64,000 nucleotides of DNA from Bacteroidetes bacterium UBA7662 (GTDB taxonomy: Bacteria; Bacteroidota; Bacteroidia; UBA7662). The stretch spans positions 63,197-127,196 of the forward strand of contig DLHS01000015.1 in the NCBI GenBank assembly GCA_002483345.1. Reading direction: 5' to 3'. A program made the translations under genes and the position numbers. Under the pieces are notes generated by a model. That model saw only the letters and a program-made list of their open reading frames with translations, made no database searches and was not told where the DNA came from. Positions 55,197-64,000 of this stretch are shown one piece after another (position 1 is the stretch's first letter; the number at the start of each line of letters is the position of its first letter).

Positions 55197-57818
55197 TTAT
55201 TGTTTCAGCAGCCGGTTTACATACATTCCTTTTCGACCCCCGGTTCTGAGCACATAAGCACCGGCAGGAAAATCACGGATACTGATCTCCGCAGATGTCA
55301 CAGCATCAAACTGCCAGCTGCGTAATTCTTTTCCAAGCAGATCATACAGGGTTATCCGGGTGAGCAAATCATCCTCACTGCTGATAGTTACCACTTGGCT
55401 GGCAGGATTGGGATACAGGCGCAGCGATTTCAAAACAACGGCCTTTCCAACCGCTAAATTTCCCCAGCCATTGACTTCAAGATCGCCTATGTACAAATTA
55501 CCGCCAAAGTTATTCGTGGTTTCAAAACGAATCAGGCAGGGAGATAATAAGGTTTCCGGCAACATAAAACTGAAATACCTCCAGTGCACAGGCGCCAGTG
55601 GCACATTGCCGGCATAGGTTTTCATGCTATCGCCCCCACTGTAATACAATACGCGTTGTTGCTGACCACAATCACATAAAAGGGTCACTTTCAGGCTGTC
55701 GCTGTAGACAGGTGCCCGGTTGCGGTAAGCCAAACGGAAGCTTATTGCAGTATAGGCTTCAGGAATAGCACTGCCGCCAAAAAATGCGTTGGTTACCAGG
55801 AAGTCTTTCTGTTCATCCGGTGGGTTGTAACTGCCCATCCTGACTACCCAGGCCGTGCTGTCGCGTTGCAACCCGCTTACCGTGGCAGTATCCCAGCCGA
55901 TGCCCCCATCAGGGTTCAGCAAAAGAATCTCCTGACGGTGTAATGTATTGGTATCGGCCGTGATGTGGTAAACCATGGGGTTGTTATTCAGGCCGAGGGT
56001 ATCAGTGGCACGGACTACAAAACGGTAGCTTCTTTCGTTGTTGATTTCGTCCCGGTCTGTGATATTGACAGGCAGTGTCACTTTTATCTGAAGTTCGCTC
56101 CATCCGGCATTTACTGTCAGACTGCTACCAGCCTGAACAGTAGTTTTCTGACCAGCTGCCAGTAAGCCGGTCCAGTTCTGGGTAACCCAGCTTTGCTGAC
56201 CGATGCGGTAACTGAGCTGAGCTTGTGTCAGGGTGCTGTCGCCGAGGTTGAGGAGTTCAAAGGCCGGTGTAACAGGCCCATCGCTCTCACAAAGGAAATC
56301 AGGGATAACCGGTGCAACCAAAGCACCTACAGCAATGTCGTATGCACTGGCGGCCGGAGGTACAGGCGTGTGATGCTGCGCCAGGTATTGATAGGCAGCC
56401 AGTACATCTATCATCCCGCGCCCGAAAGTATTGTCTTCGCCGGTCGCACCCATGTCGATGGCGGATTGATACAGGGCGTATAGTAAACTGTCTCCACCCA
56501 GATAGGGAAAGGCCTCCTTCAGCAAAACAACCGAACCGCTTACATGCGGACAACTCATGGAGGTGCCGGAAAGTAAACCATAGCCACTTTGTCCGTAGGA
56601 AGAGCGGACGTTGACACCAGGGGCTACAACCTCAGGTTTGATCAGCAATGAACCGCTTCCACCACACAAACTCGGTCCGCGGCTGGAAAAGCTTGCAATG
56701 GGCAGGGAGGCATTGTTACCGTCGACTGCACCAACAGAGAAAATATTGACATCATTGGTATTGATAAACTGAGGGTGTTTCACGGTTGCAGGGTTCGGCC
56801 CTTCGTTTCCGGCTGAAAAGGTGATAGCAATGCCGGCTGCTTCAAGTACGTTGAACAACTGACTGGCCCAACTGCTGCAGATAGAAGTGTCGGCAGCGCC
56901 CGCCTGGCCCCAGCTGTTGTTGATGACATCGGGCATATCGCTGACAGTACTGGTGTCCCCATCCGGATTTAAAGCCCATTCAAAGCTCAGCAGATTGATA
57001 GATAAGGGGGTGAGATTATTGGTGGTCAGTGGATTGGAGACCATGAAATAAGCATTGAATGCCACTCCAAGGGTGTCGTTGGTAGCTGTATCAAGTCCCA
57101 GTATGGTCCCGTTGACATGGGTGCCGTGGTGAGAAGGCCGGTCGATGGGTGTGGGGCTTATCAGGCTGAACCAGCTTTCATGGAGCGGCCTGTAGTTCCC
57201 TAAAAAACGCCTTTTGAGGGCAGGGTGATCGGTCCAGGTCCCGGTATCAACGGTAAAAGCTTTGCGTCCGCGACCGGTATATCCCATATTCCACATGGCC
57301 GGGGCATTGATGGCCACCAACCCGGGTTCTTTGCCGTTGACTACTTCGATACCCTCCTGCACAGTTGCGCTGACCGGCTCCACCGGGCCTGTGAGATAGG
57401 CTGCATCCGGGAAAATAAATTCGATTTCAGTACGTAAACGAAGTTTTTTGATGAGTGCCGGGCTTACATCTGCCATAATCAGATTGACGGCATAATACAC
57501 TTGAAGGTTGGAGGCTTCCTTTTGGCTGTTCAGATATTGCAACAAGGCAGGCTGCGTTCTGGCCTGTAAAGCAAGGGCTTCCCGGATGATGCTGCGGGCA
57601 CGTTCTTCTGATGAATAACCCAGATTGGCCATGTCAGCTTTCAGTGCCGTGGCTGGTAACTGCTCCCGCAGATACAAGCCTACCCGGATTGATTTGTTAT
57701 CTCCTGATTTTAATTGTTCTTCCAGTTGGGGGTGAAGCCAGGCTGTCTGTGCTTCAGCTGATGCGGATAAAAGGAGATAAGCAATGAAGAAAAAGCAGAA
57801 AAGGCGGGTAAGTCTCAT
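55197..57818 (-). CDS. Secreted subtilisin-like (S8) serine protease with T9SS domain
   Basis: 873 residues. Signal peptide at 1-24 (FCFFFIAYLLLSASAEA). Triad: Asp in RKAFTVDTGTWTDHP, His in PSHHGTHVNG, Ser in LSGTSMSCPHVSG, with oxyanion Asn in FSAGNEGPNP. An inhibitor-like prodomain (25-165) precedes. After the catalytic domain come beta-rich domains (about 495-790) and a T9SS type A sorting domain (LYPNPASQVVTISSEDDLL to NRLLKQ). It is secreted and possibly surface-anchored. A tandem paralogue lies upstream, with a 4-base overlap. Confidence 0.92.
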   Translation of the reverse strand: MRLTRLFCFFFIAYLLLSASAEAQTAWLHPQLEEQLKSGDNKSIRVGLYLREQLPATALKADMANLGYSSEERARSIIREALALQARTQPALLQYLNSQKEASNLQVYYAVNLIMADVSPALIKKLRLRTEIEFIFPDAAYLTGPVEPVSATVQEGIEVVNGKEPGLVAINAPAMWNMGYTGRGRKAFTVDTGTWTDHPALKRRFLGNYRPLHESWFSLISPTPIDRPSHHGTHVNGTILGLDTATNDTLGVAFNAYFMVSNPLTTNNLTPLSINLLSFEWALNPDGDTSTVSDMPDVINNSWGQAGAADTSICSSWASQLFNVLEAAGIAITFSAGNEGPNPATVKHPQFINTNDVNIFSVGAVDGNNASLPIASFSSRGPSLCGGSGSLLIKPEVVAPGVNVRSSYGQSGYGLLSGTSMSCPHVSGSVVLLKEAFPYLGGDSLLYALYQSAIDMGATGEDNTFGRGMIDVLAAYQYLAQHHTPVPPAASAYDIAVGALVAPVIPDFLCESDGPVTPAFELLNLGDSTLTQAQLSYRIGQQSWVTQNWTGLLAAGQKTTVQAGSSLTVNAGWSELQIKVTLPVNITDRDEINNERSYRFVVRATDTLGLNNNPMVYHITADTNTLHRQEILLLNPDGGIGWDTATVSGLQRDSTAWVVRMGSYNPPDEQKDFLVTNAFFGGSAIPEAYTAISFRLAYRNRAPVYSDSLKVTLLCDCGQQQRVLYYSGGDSMKTYAGNVPLAPVHWRYFSFMLPETLLSPCLIRFETTNNFGGNLYIGDLEVNGWGNLAVGKAVVLKSLRLYPNPASQVVTISSEDDLLTRITLYDLLGKELRSWQFDAVTSAEISIRDFPAGAYVLRTGGRKGMYVNRLLKQ

Positions 57819-60424
57819 TGAATCATAATTTTTTCAGTTCTGATACCGATGGTTGTATGTACCTGCAGCAAATACATGCCTTTTGCCAACCCTTCCAGAT
57901 GTAGTCGTTTTCCTGAGGTTTCATCCGATAGGGTAACCGTTTGTAGTTTTCCTCTAAGATCTGTTAGTACCAAACGTTGAATAACAACATCTTCTGTTTC
58001 CACAAAAATCATGTCCTTAGCAGGGTTTGGATAAATTTTCAAAGGGAAGCTGGTTTGTTTGAAGACGCTACCCCCAAGTCCCATGCTTGAAATATTTGTA
58101 AGGTAGATGTTGCCACCCAAATCGTTTTTAGTCACAAAACGGATTCTGTAATACTCCGGATTGCTACCTGGATTGTAAGGAACGGAGTCCATGATTGTAA
58201 TATTCCTCCAATGGGCTGGCTGGCTTGGAGTATTCAGTGTATATGTTTTTAAACTGTCACCACCATTGCTGTAAATTCTGCGCCAGCTAAGATCACAGTC
58301 ATAGTTGATTTCAACGAAAAGTGAGTCTTTGAAAACGGCATTGCGGTTGTTGTAAGCAACAGAGAAGCTGTGGTTGACGGGCAATTGCTGTCTGGCAAGT
58401 ACAGCGCTAATGGTGACAGGAGGGGAGTACAGATAATCGAGTTGTCCTAATCGGGAACTTGATTCTCTTAATCTGACGACCACAGCGGTTTCAGTATTGA
58501 AGGGTGCGCCAATCCGGCTGATGGTATCCCAAAAAACACCGTCTCCCTGCGGGTTTTCTATCTGCCAGCCTTCCCACAGGCCGTTTGCCGGATCAAAAGT
58601 TTCCTGTAACCAGAAATTGGATGGTTCCGGGAAGAAAATTTTCTGAACCCAGTGATTGTTGATGGTATCTGTTTCTCCCGCCTGCGGTAAAATACGTACT
58701 TTCAAATCGTGCTGCTGACCGGTGGCGGGCAACTGGATTGCAGGCAGGAAAAGGGTGTCTTTCTGGCCGACTGCCAACGGTTGCTGTATGGTAAAGTTCT
58801 GTTGAATAGAGCCAAGCATGACCTCAATCTGAAGTTGTGATACAGGCAGGGTACCCTTGTTCTCTACCAGGAGGTTCAGGTTAAAATCCTGTGCAATCGG
58901 AAAATCCCAGTTGTAGCACAGTTCAAGTTTTTCATTCATTAAACCTGCAATTTGTATATCAAGGCCCCCATTTACGGGTAATACCGGCGTGTTTATTTGT
59001 GCCAGATAAGCATAGGCTGCAGGCAAACTGATCATGCCCATGCCATAGGTGTTGTCTTCTCCTGCTTGCCCCAGATCAGTAGCCGTCTGATACAAGGCAT
59101 TCAATATTTGCCTGCCCGAAACCTCCGGAAAAGCCTCTTTGAGCAACAATACCGCACCGCTTACATGCGGAGAGGCCATGGAAGTACCTGATTTCTGCCC
59201 ATATCCATTTGTGCCGTTCGCAGACCGGATATTTACACCGGGTGCCGAAACTTCCGGTTTGATGGCTGTCCGGCTATCTGTTGCGCAACGGGTAGGGCCT
59301 CTGCTGGAAAAGCCGGCGATGTTGTTGTTCTGGTCAATGGCCGCAACGGAAAAGATACTTAGGGTATCGAGTGAAATCTGCGCCGGTGATCCGATGGTTT
59401 GCCCGCCAGGTCCTTCATTTCCGGCCGAAAAGACATTGGCAATACCGGCGGCTTCGACAGCAGCAATGACCTGGGCCACAACACCGCTGCAAACACTGGT
59501 ATCCGTGAGGTATCTGCCCCAGCTGTTGTTGATTACATCCGGGATGTCGTGTGTTGTGCTCGTGTCTCCATCTGGATTTAAGGCCCATTGAAAGGGAAGT
59601 ACCAGTTCGGGCCAGTTCCTTACGTCGGCTATATTCTCTACAATAGGATCAGTGGCAATAAAATAGGCATTCATCGCGGCTCCGATGGTATCGTTGTTAA
59701 GGGCATCGAGGCCCAGCATGGTGCCGATTACATGTGTGCCGTGGGTGCCGGGTTTGTCGCCGGGCACGGTGCGGTCAAATCCGAGCCAGGCTTGCTGGTT
59801 TCCCAGCCGATCGCCTAAAAAACGACCGCTGAAAGCAGGATGGCGGGGCCATACACCGGTATCAAACAACATGGCACGCCGGTTTCTGCCGGTATACCCA
59901 AGATTCCACATGAATGGAGCGCCAATGGCTGTGAGACCCGGCTCCCTGCCGTTTAGTGCTTCGGTTAAGGGTACTTCCGACGTTTCTGCAGGCGGGATGA
60001 GGGCGAAGGTAAGGGCATCAGAACGTTCTATCTGACGTATGCCGGTCAGCTGTTGTACGGCGCTTAGCTGCGTGGGCAATACTTCCAGTTCAATCATATT
60101 CACCAGCCAGAAGCTCCGGATTTGCCGTACCCCCTGCATTTGGTGCAACCTGGCCAGCAAAGGGGCCTGTTTGAGATATGCATGCGTCTGCGAACGGTGA
60201 AGTACGGTTTTGGCCCGCATTTCCAGCGGTGTCTGGTCTGCTTCAAACTGGTATAACATCGACTGAAAATCGAGCTGATCTTCGAGCAACAAGGTTACCC
60301 TTTGCCAGCCAGCACCAGGCTGTTGCAAGGCTTTGGTCAGTTCAGGACCTGTAACGGCCGTCTGGGCGAGGGAAAAAAAGGAAGCAACAACAAAGCAGAC
60401 AAGGAGGGGTATGGCTTTTTTCAT
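57815..60424 (-). CDS. Secreted subtilisin-like (S8) serine protease with T9SS domain, paralogue
   Basis: 869 residues. Signal peptide KAIPLLVCFVVASFFSLAQ. Triad: Asp in RRAMLFDTGVWPRHP, His in GTHGTHVIGTMLG, Ser in KSGTSMASPHVSG, with Asn in FSAGNEGPGG. It has the same architecture as its neighbour (prodomain, catalytic domain, beta domains, T9SS sorting domain ending LKIYPNPAKDMI...GMYLLQV). The pair arose by tandem duplication; sequence identity by eye is moderate, so the duplication is not recent. It is first in the three-gene run. Confidence 0.92.
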   Translation of the reverse strand: MKKAIPLLVCFVVASFFSLAQTAVTGPELTKALQQPGAGWQRVTLLLEDQLDFQSMLYQFEADQTPLEMRAKTVLHRSQTHAYLKQAPLLARLHQMQGVRQIRSFWLVNMIELEVLPTQLSAVQQLTGIRQIERSDALTFALIPPAETSEVPLTEALNGREPGLTAIGAPFMWNLGYTGRNRRAMLFDTGVWPRHPAFSGRFLGDRLGNQQAWLGFDRTVPGDKPGTHGTHVIGTMLGLDALNNDTIGAAMNAYFIATDPIVENIADVRNWPELVLPFQWALNPDGDTSTTHDIPDVINNSWGRYLTDTSVCSGVVAQVIAAVEAAGIANVFSAGNEGPGGQTIGSPAQISLDTLSIFSVAAIDQNNNIAGFSSRGPTRCATDSRTAIKPEVSAPGVNIRSANGTNGYGQKSGTSMASPHVSGAVLLLKEAFPEVSGRQILNALYQTATDLGQAGEDNTYGMGMISLPAAYAYLAQINTPVLPVNGGLDIQIAGLMNEKLELCYNWDFPIAQDFNLNLLVENKGTLPVSQLQIEVMLGSIQQNFTIQQPLAVGQKDTLFLPAIQLPATGQQHDLKVRILPQAGETDTINNHWVQKIFFPEPSNFWLQETFDPANGLWEGWQIENPQGDGVFWDTISRIGAPFNTETAVVVRLRESSSRLGQLDYLYSPPVTISAVLARQQLPVNHSFSVAYNNRNAVFKDSLFVEINYDCDLSWRRIYSNGGDSLKTYTLNTPSQPAHWRNITIMDSVPYNPGSNPEYYRIRFVTKNDLGGNIYLTNISSMGLGGSVFKQTSFPLKIYPNPAKDMIFVETEDVVIQRLVLTDLRGKLQTVTLSDETSGKRLHLEGLAKGMYLLQVHTTIGIRTEKIMIQ

Positions 60425-60536
60425 AGCGGCAAATCAAGTCTTTAATATAGAACAAAAGCTTCAAAGCGACCATCCCTTCACGGTCTTTCAGCGAAAATCA
60501 TCGAAAGTATAACAAGTGGCATCCTGTATTCAAAAC

Positions 60537-62060
60537 TCAGGGAAGCCGTCTGGGTTTCAGCTCCTCAAAGAAAATATCATCGTTTGGCACATCAAAATCC
60601 AGTCCCAGTACTTTCATATTGTTGTCGTAATTCACTTTAACGGTGCCGTGTTGAAACCAGGCCTGAGGCTTGTCCCAGACAATTTCATAGGTATCAAAAT
60701 GCCAGTGCCGCAGGGTGGAGGTATAATCTGGCGTATGTTCGAAGAAAATACGCAATTGTCCGTTTTCTTCTTTGATTTCAATCTTTCCATAGATGTCACT
60801 GTGGTATTTACCGGCTATCTGAGCAGGGGTCAGCGCTGATTTTGTACCTGTAATACGAGCCTTTTGGCGGTCTTCAATGCGGGTATCCTGTTTTTCCCGG
60901 GCATCTCTGGCCTTCAGGTCATCTTTTGACCAGTCTTTCTCAGGCTGCCCGAAAAAACGGTCAGCAATGTAGTTGGGTATACTGCCAATCGGTGCCTTGA
61001 GGCCGTTGGTCAATACTATCACGGCCAGTTTGTCGTCGGGATACAGGGCAAATGCCGAGATCATGCCATCGTAACCACCGGTATGAGAAACGCGCAGGTG
61101 ACCGTAATAATCACTCACTTGCCACCCAAGGGCGTAGCCAGAGAAATTGCGGAAGACTTTCGGATTCACATGATCAACCACAAAGGGGTTAACGGGTGTC
61201 CACAGGGTATTTCTTGAACTGCGGCTCAGCAGGGTGTCTTTGCCCCAGATGCCGTGATTAAGGTTGAAAATGGCCCATTGGCTCATGTCCTTTACGCTGG
61301 AAATCAGCCCGCCTGTTGCTCCTACGGTTTCCCAGTCAACCCAGTCGATGGGGGCATTGCTGCCATCGGCCCTGAGTTCGTGCGGAGTGGCTACATTCGG
61401 CAGGGTTTTGAGTACTTCGAGCTGGTAAACCGAACGCTTCATATCGAGGGGTTTCAGGATACGGTTGGTTACAAATGTACCCCAATCCTGACCGCTCACT
61501 ACCCGGATGACTTCCCCGGCAGTAATATACATGAGGTTGGAATAGCCAAAACCATCCCGGAAGCCGAATTCAGGTTCCAGGTATTGAATATGTCTGATAA
61601 TATCTTCCGCACTTCGGTCGGCCCGGTGCCAGATGATATCACCGCTGAAAGTTCCCAGTCCTACGCGGTGACAAAGCAGATCTTTGATGGTAACCTGTGT
61701 ACTGGTCACCGGATCCTGCAGCCGGAAATAGGGCAGGTATTTTTGCACCGGATCGTCCCACCTCAGTTTGCCTTCCTGCACCAGCATGGCGATGGCGGCA
61801 GATGTGAAAGCCTTGGAATTGGAGGCGATGGCATAAAGTGTATTTTCATCCACAGGGGTATTGGTGCCTGCAATGGCTGTGCCGTATCCCTTGGCAAAAA
61901 TCAGTTTACCATCCTTCACAACCCCTATACTCATACCGGGAACACCCCATTCTTTCTGTGATTTGGCCAGATAGGCATCCAGTTTTTTGAAATCGACCTG
62001 TGCTGAAACCAAAGCAGGAGAAAGCAGCAGCAAAAAAAGAAAGTGGCAAACATTTTTCAT
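60537..62060 (-). CDS. Serine hydrolase of the beta-lactamase/DD-peptidase family
   Basis: 507 residues with a signal peptide (CHFLFLLLLSPALVSAQ). Class C/AmpC-like fold: Ser80-x-x-Lys83 in AIASNSKAFTSAAI, Tyr-x-Asn in GYSNLMYITAGEVI, and HTGG in VSHTGGYDGMISAF. The C-terminal part (about 400-507) is a DUF3471-type beta domain (ALTPAQIAGKYHSDIYGKIE). Likely a D-aminopeptidase or esterase of the periplasm; a true antibiotic resistance role is not implied. Confidence 0.9.
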   Translation of the reverse strand: MKNVCHFLFLLLLSPALVSAQVDFKKLDAYLAKSQKEWGVPGMSIGVVKDGKLIFAKGYGTAIAGTNTPVDENTLYAIASNSKAFTSAAIAMLVQEGKLRWDDPVQKYLPYFRLQDPVTSTQVTIKDLLCHRVGLGTFSGDIIWHRADRSAEDIIRHIQYLEPEFGFRDGFGYSNLMYITAGEVIRVVSGQDWGTFVTNRILKPLDMKRSVYQLEVLKTLPNVATPHELRADGSNAPIDWVDWETVGATGGLISSVKDMSQWAIFNLNHGIWGKDTLLSRSSRNTLWTPVNPFVVDHVNPKVFRNFSGYALGWQVSDYYGHLRVSHTGGYDGMISAFALYPDDKLAVIVLTNGLKAPIGSIPNYIADRFFGQPEKDWSKDDLKARDAREKQDTRIEDRQKARITGTKSALTPAQIAGKYHSDIYGKIEIKEENGQLRIFFEHTPDYTSTLRHWHFDTYEIVWDKPQAWFQHGTVKVNYDNNMKVLGLDFDVPNDDIFFEELKPRRLP

Positions 62061-62180
62061 GATAAATCAAATTGGAGGTCTAATATCGTGAATTGTCTTT
62101 CACACAGGGTAGTTTCTGCGGGATAGTACTTTCGGATTACTTTGTACCTGTCCAGGTAATACCCATAAGCGGCTTTAGTG

Positions 62181-62292
62181 GATTCCAGATTTCAGCTTCC
62201 AAATTGTTTTTAGAACGTATTCCAGAACGCTTAAGCTTTCATGAAGTTCTTAAAGTCAAGAATATCCGAAGCTCCCGAAATAATCTGGAATC
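62181..62292. repeat. Intergenic foldback element upstream of the serine hydrolase
   Basis: GATTCCAGATTTCAGCTTC (62181-62199) pairs with GAAGCT...TCTGGAATC (62268-62292, with a bulge), around an interior that is partly palindromic (TTCATGAA near 62238). It lies between the serine hydrolase start and the thiolase terminator, both - strand. Confidence 0.55.
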
Positions 62293-62299
62293 TGGAATT

Positions 62300-62333
62300 A
62301 AAAAGGCCTCTCCGAATCCGGAAAGGCCTTTTT
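62300..62333 (-). terminator. Terminator of the thiolase gene
   Basis: AAAAAGGCCT (62300-62309) with AGGCCTTTTT (62324-62333), an inner TCCG/CGGA pair and one mismatch, 25 bases after the thiolase stop on the - strand. Confidence 0.85.
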
Positions 62334-62358
62334 GCATAAAATATGGGGCGGAGAATAC

Positions 62359-63537
62359 TTACATTTTCTCAATCACTATAGCGCTTGCACCGCCGCCACC
62401 GTTGCAGATACCGGCTACCCCGATTTTGCCGCCCTCCTGGTGCAATACACTGGTCAGGGTTGCAACAATCCGGGCTCCTGAGCTGCCAATCGGATGTCCA
62501 ATGGATACACCGCCGCCATAAACATTTACCTTTTCAGGATCAAGTTTCAGTAGATTATTGTTAGCGACACATACCACCGCGAAAGCTTCGTTGATTTCAT
62601 AGAAATCTACTTTATCGGCGCTGATACCTGCCCGGTTTAATGCCAGTGGAATGGCTTTGGCAGGGGTGGTGGTAAACCATTCCGGCGCCTGCTGCGCATC
62701 GGCATAACCCAGGATGCGGGCAATGGGTTTGATGCCCAGAGCGTCGGCTTTTTCCTTGCTCATCAGGATGACAGCTGAAGCGCCATCGTTGAGGTTGGAG
62801 GCATTGGCAGCGGTAACCGTACCATCTTTCACGAATACCGGCTTGAGGGCCGCCATTTTTTCGAAGTTTACTTTTTTGTAGTCCTCATCTTCGCGAACGA
62901 TGACCGGGTCTTTGCCTCTTACCGGGATTTCTACGGCTGCAATTTCTTTATCAAATTTACCTGCGGCCCAGGCTGCGGCTGCACGCTTGTAGGAAGCAAT
63001 GGCGTAGTTGTCCTGTTCTTCCCGGCTGATATTCATTTCTGAGGCGCAAAGCTCGGCAGCATTGCCCATGTGATAGTCTTTGTACACATCCCACAAACCA
63101 TCGCGTATGATACCGTCTATGACCTGTCCGTGACCTAATTTGGCACCATTGCGGTTGTTCGGGAGATAGTAGGGTACATTGCTCATGCTCTCCATGCCAC
63201 CGGCTACCACAATATCGTTCTGACCCAGCTGAATGCTCTGCGCACCCAGTATAATGGCCTTCATGCCAGAGGCACATACTTTGTTGACGGTGGTGGTAGG
63301 TGTGTCGTTGCTGATACCTGCTCCGATGCTGGCCTGGGTGGCAGGTGCCTGACCCACATTGGCACTGATCACGTTGCCCATGAATACTTCATCAACGGTA
63401 GTTGGGTCGAGTTTGATTTTCTCCATCGCCGTACGGATGACAAGACTGCCAAGTTCAGTGGCTTGTTTGGCTGCAAGCGCTCCATTGAAGCTGCCAATGG
63501 GGGTTCGGGCGACGGAAACAATATAGACTTCTTTCAT
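62359..63537 (-). CDS. Acetyl-CoA C-acetyltransferase (thiolase)
   Basis: 392 residues from ATG 63537 (KEVYIVSVARTPIGSFNG); upstream in-frame residues do not fit the family. Joins or splits acetoacetyl-CoA/3-ketoacyl-CoA. Nucleophile Cys88 in NKVCASGMKAI, then NVYGGGVSIGHPIGSSGAR with the His and CNGGGGASAIVIE with the second Cys. Active-site residues are all present. It can work with the 3-hydroxyacyl-CoA dehydrogenase at 33.8 kb in beta-oxidation, leucine breakdown or ketone-body/PHB chemistry. Confidence 0.94.
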   Translation of the reverse strand: MKEVYIVSVARTPIGSFNGALAAKQATELGSLVIRTAMEKIKLDPTTVDEVFMGNVISANVGQAPATQASIGAGISNDTPTTTVNKVCASGMKAIILGAQSIQLGQNDIVVAGGMESMSNVPYYLPNNRNGAKLGHGQVIDGIIRDGLWDVYKDYHMGNAAELCASEMNISREEQDNYAIASYKRAAAAWAAGKFDKEIAAVEIPVRGKDPVIVREDEDYKKVNFEKMAALKPVFVKDGTVTAANASNLNDGASAVILMSKEKADALGIKPIARILGYADAQQAPEWFTTTPAKAIPLALNRAGISADKVDFYEINEAFAVVCVANNNLLKLDPEKVNVYGGGVSIGHPIGSSGARIVATLTSVLHQEGGKIGVAGICNGGGGASAIVIEKM

Positions 63538-63576
63538 GCGGGAAGTTATTTTAGCAAAAGGGGTTATTTTGTGCTT

Positions 63577-63584
63577 CAAAGTTA
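63577..63584 (-). promoter_or_regulatory. -7 box of the thiolase gene
   Basis: TAACTTTG on the - strand matches TAnnTTTG; predicted leader about 34 bases before ATG 63537. Confidence 0.6.
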
Positions 63585-63626
63585 GGGTTTATTTTTAGCC
63601 CTGCACCGATCATAACCCTACCTGCC

Positions 63627-64000
63627 GTGCCCAAAGCCACCCGACTTCAGTCGTTTGTCAGCTACCTGCGTTTCCATTTTAACGACCTGCTGCGTTTTGC
63701 CCTGATATTGCTGGCGGTTCTTGCCATGACCTGGCTTTTGCCTAAAAAGTTGTTTTTTCAGTTCGAATACGAACTTAACAAACCTTGGGTATACCGCGAC
63801 CTGATAGCACCTTTTGATTTTCCGGTTTATAAAACCCAGGAACAACTGCAGAGCGATGAACAAAAAGTGCTGTCCGACCATGCACCTTATTTCAGGCTTG
63901 ACGAGACTTCAGGGGAGCAGGTGTTGACGGCATTGCAGGTGTTTGCAGGCCAGTATCCTGATTCAGCTCTGCGTTATCAGACGCTCGCCTCAGGCATACG
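63627..64000 (+). CDS. HDIG-domain 7TM (PgpH-like) membrane protein, 3' truncated by window edge
   Basis: About 124 residues in view from GTG 63627 (VPKATRLQSFVSYLRFHF). A transmembrane helix (LRFALILLAVLAMTWLLP) is followed by the phrase FQFEYELNKPWVYRDLIAPF and DFPVYKTQEQLQSDEQKVLS, the N-terminal 7TMR-HDED extracellular region typical of Bacteroidota PgpH-like proteins. The catalytic HD domain that degrades c-di-AMP would lie beyond the window. The start codon GTG is chosen because the frame upstream is short and not similar. Adjacent to the thiolase on the opposite strand. Confidence 0.8.
   Translation, partial: MPKATRLQSFVSYLRFHFNDLLRFALILLAVLAMTWLLPKKLFFQFEYELNKPWVYRDLIAPFDFPVYKTQEQLQSDEQKVLSDHAPYFRLDETSGEQVLTALQVFAGQYPDSALRYQTLASGI

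Noticed and set aside
60537..62060. Antibiotic-resistance beta-lactamase
   Set aside because: The size, DUF3471-like tail and protease-rich context fit general serine hydrolases of Bacteroidota; resistance is not supported.

Overview
The window is chromosomal DNA of a Bacteroidota bacterium, most likely in or near the Saprospiria/Chitinophagia (the phylum is well supported, the lower rank is a guess). The evidence is: promoters with the Bacteroidota -7 box TAnnTTTG in front of many genes; secreted proteins ending in the 'YPNPA...G.Y' type of type IX secretion (T9SS) sorting domain; S46 dipeptidyl-peptidase, WbqC-like and GWxTD proteins; a compact Bacteroidota-type SRP RNA; and a tmRNA with the tag GENNYALAA. 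No rRNA, insertion sequence, prophage, integron or CRISPR array was seen. Most genes are housekeeping or envelope genes in short operons.

Layout. 1-2.8 kb: 3' part of asnB, tRNA-His, a small zinc-ribbon protein and a short SSB. 2.9-11.6 kb: a T9SS-type exported protein, WbqC-like and GWxTD proteins, a lipid A acyltransferase/glycosyltransferase pair, aroQ and xerD divergent, an SDR and a DUF1801 protein. 11.7-18.6 kb: a small transaldolase, SRP RNA, a membrane protein/XRE regulator pair with its own operators, an acyl-CoA carboxylase beta subunit, an actin-like ATPase with unusual motif order, an alanine dehydrogenase/lysine-ketoglutarate-type dehydrogenase and tmRNA. 18.6-31.5 kb: S41 and S46 peptidases, plsC, biotin carboxylase, ccmB-ccmC-ccmD-gdh, a MerR/TipAS regulator, a DsbA-like protein and a membrane protein. 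31.7-38.6 kb: VOC/SDR pair, 3-hydroxyacyl-CoA dehydrogenase, NAD(P)HX repair enzyme, NlpC/P60 protein and an OmpA/TPR lipoprotein. 38.7-47.1 kb: ftsE-like ABC gene with a glycosyltransferase, then gyrB-lolD-recQ-glycosyltransferase on the other strand, and an rluA-type gene. 47.2-64 kb: ClC transporter, AraC regulator, rplU-rpmA, a BamA/TamA-like lipoprotein, a SPOUT methyltransferase, two tandem S8 proteases with an associated exported protein, a serine hydrolase, thiolase, and the start of an HDIG 7TM protein.

How genes work together: the carboxylase beta subunit, biotin carboxylase, 3-hydroxyacyl-CoA dehydrogenase and thiolase fit acyl-CoA/branched-chain amino acid metabolism; gdh and the dehydrogenase at 17 kb fit amino-acid catabolism; S46, S41 and S8 peptidases with the serine hydrolase fit protein degradation; acyltransferases, glycosyltransferases, LolD and the BamA-like protein fit envelope building.

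The most unusual items are (i) the gene at 15.2-16.6 kb, a ParM/StbA-like actin whose phosphate-1 motif lies at the C-terminal end of the ATPase domain instead of the N-terminus, as in a circular permutation; (ii) a set of 50-140 bp intergenic foldback elements, two sharing the arm GAGAGGCGAGAC; (iii) a two-gene XRE module with three operator copies over its promoter; (iv) 22-bp phased repeats upstream of the S41 gene; and (v) several -7 boxes so close to the start codon that the mRNAs could be leaderless.
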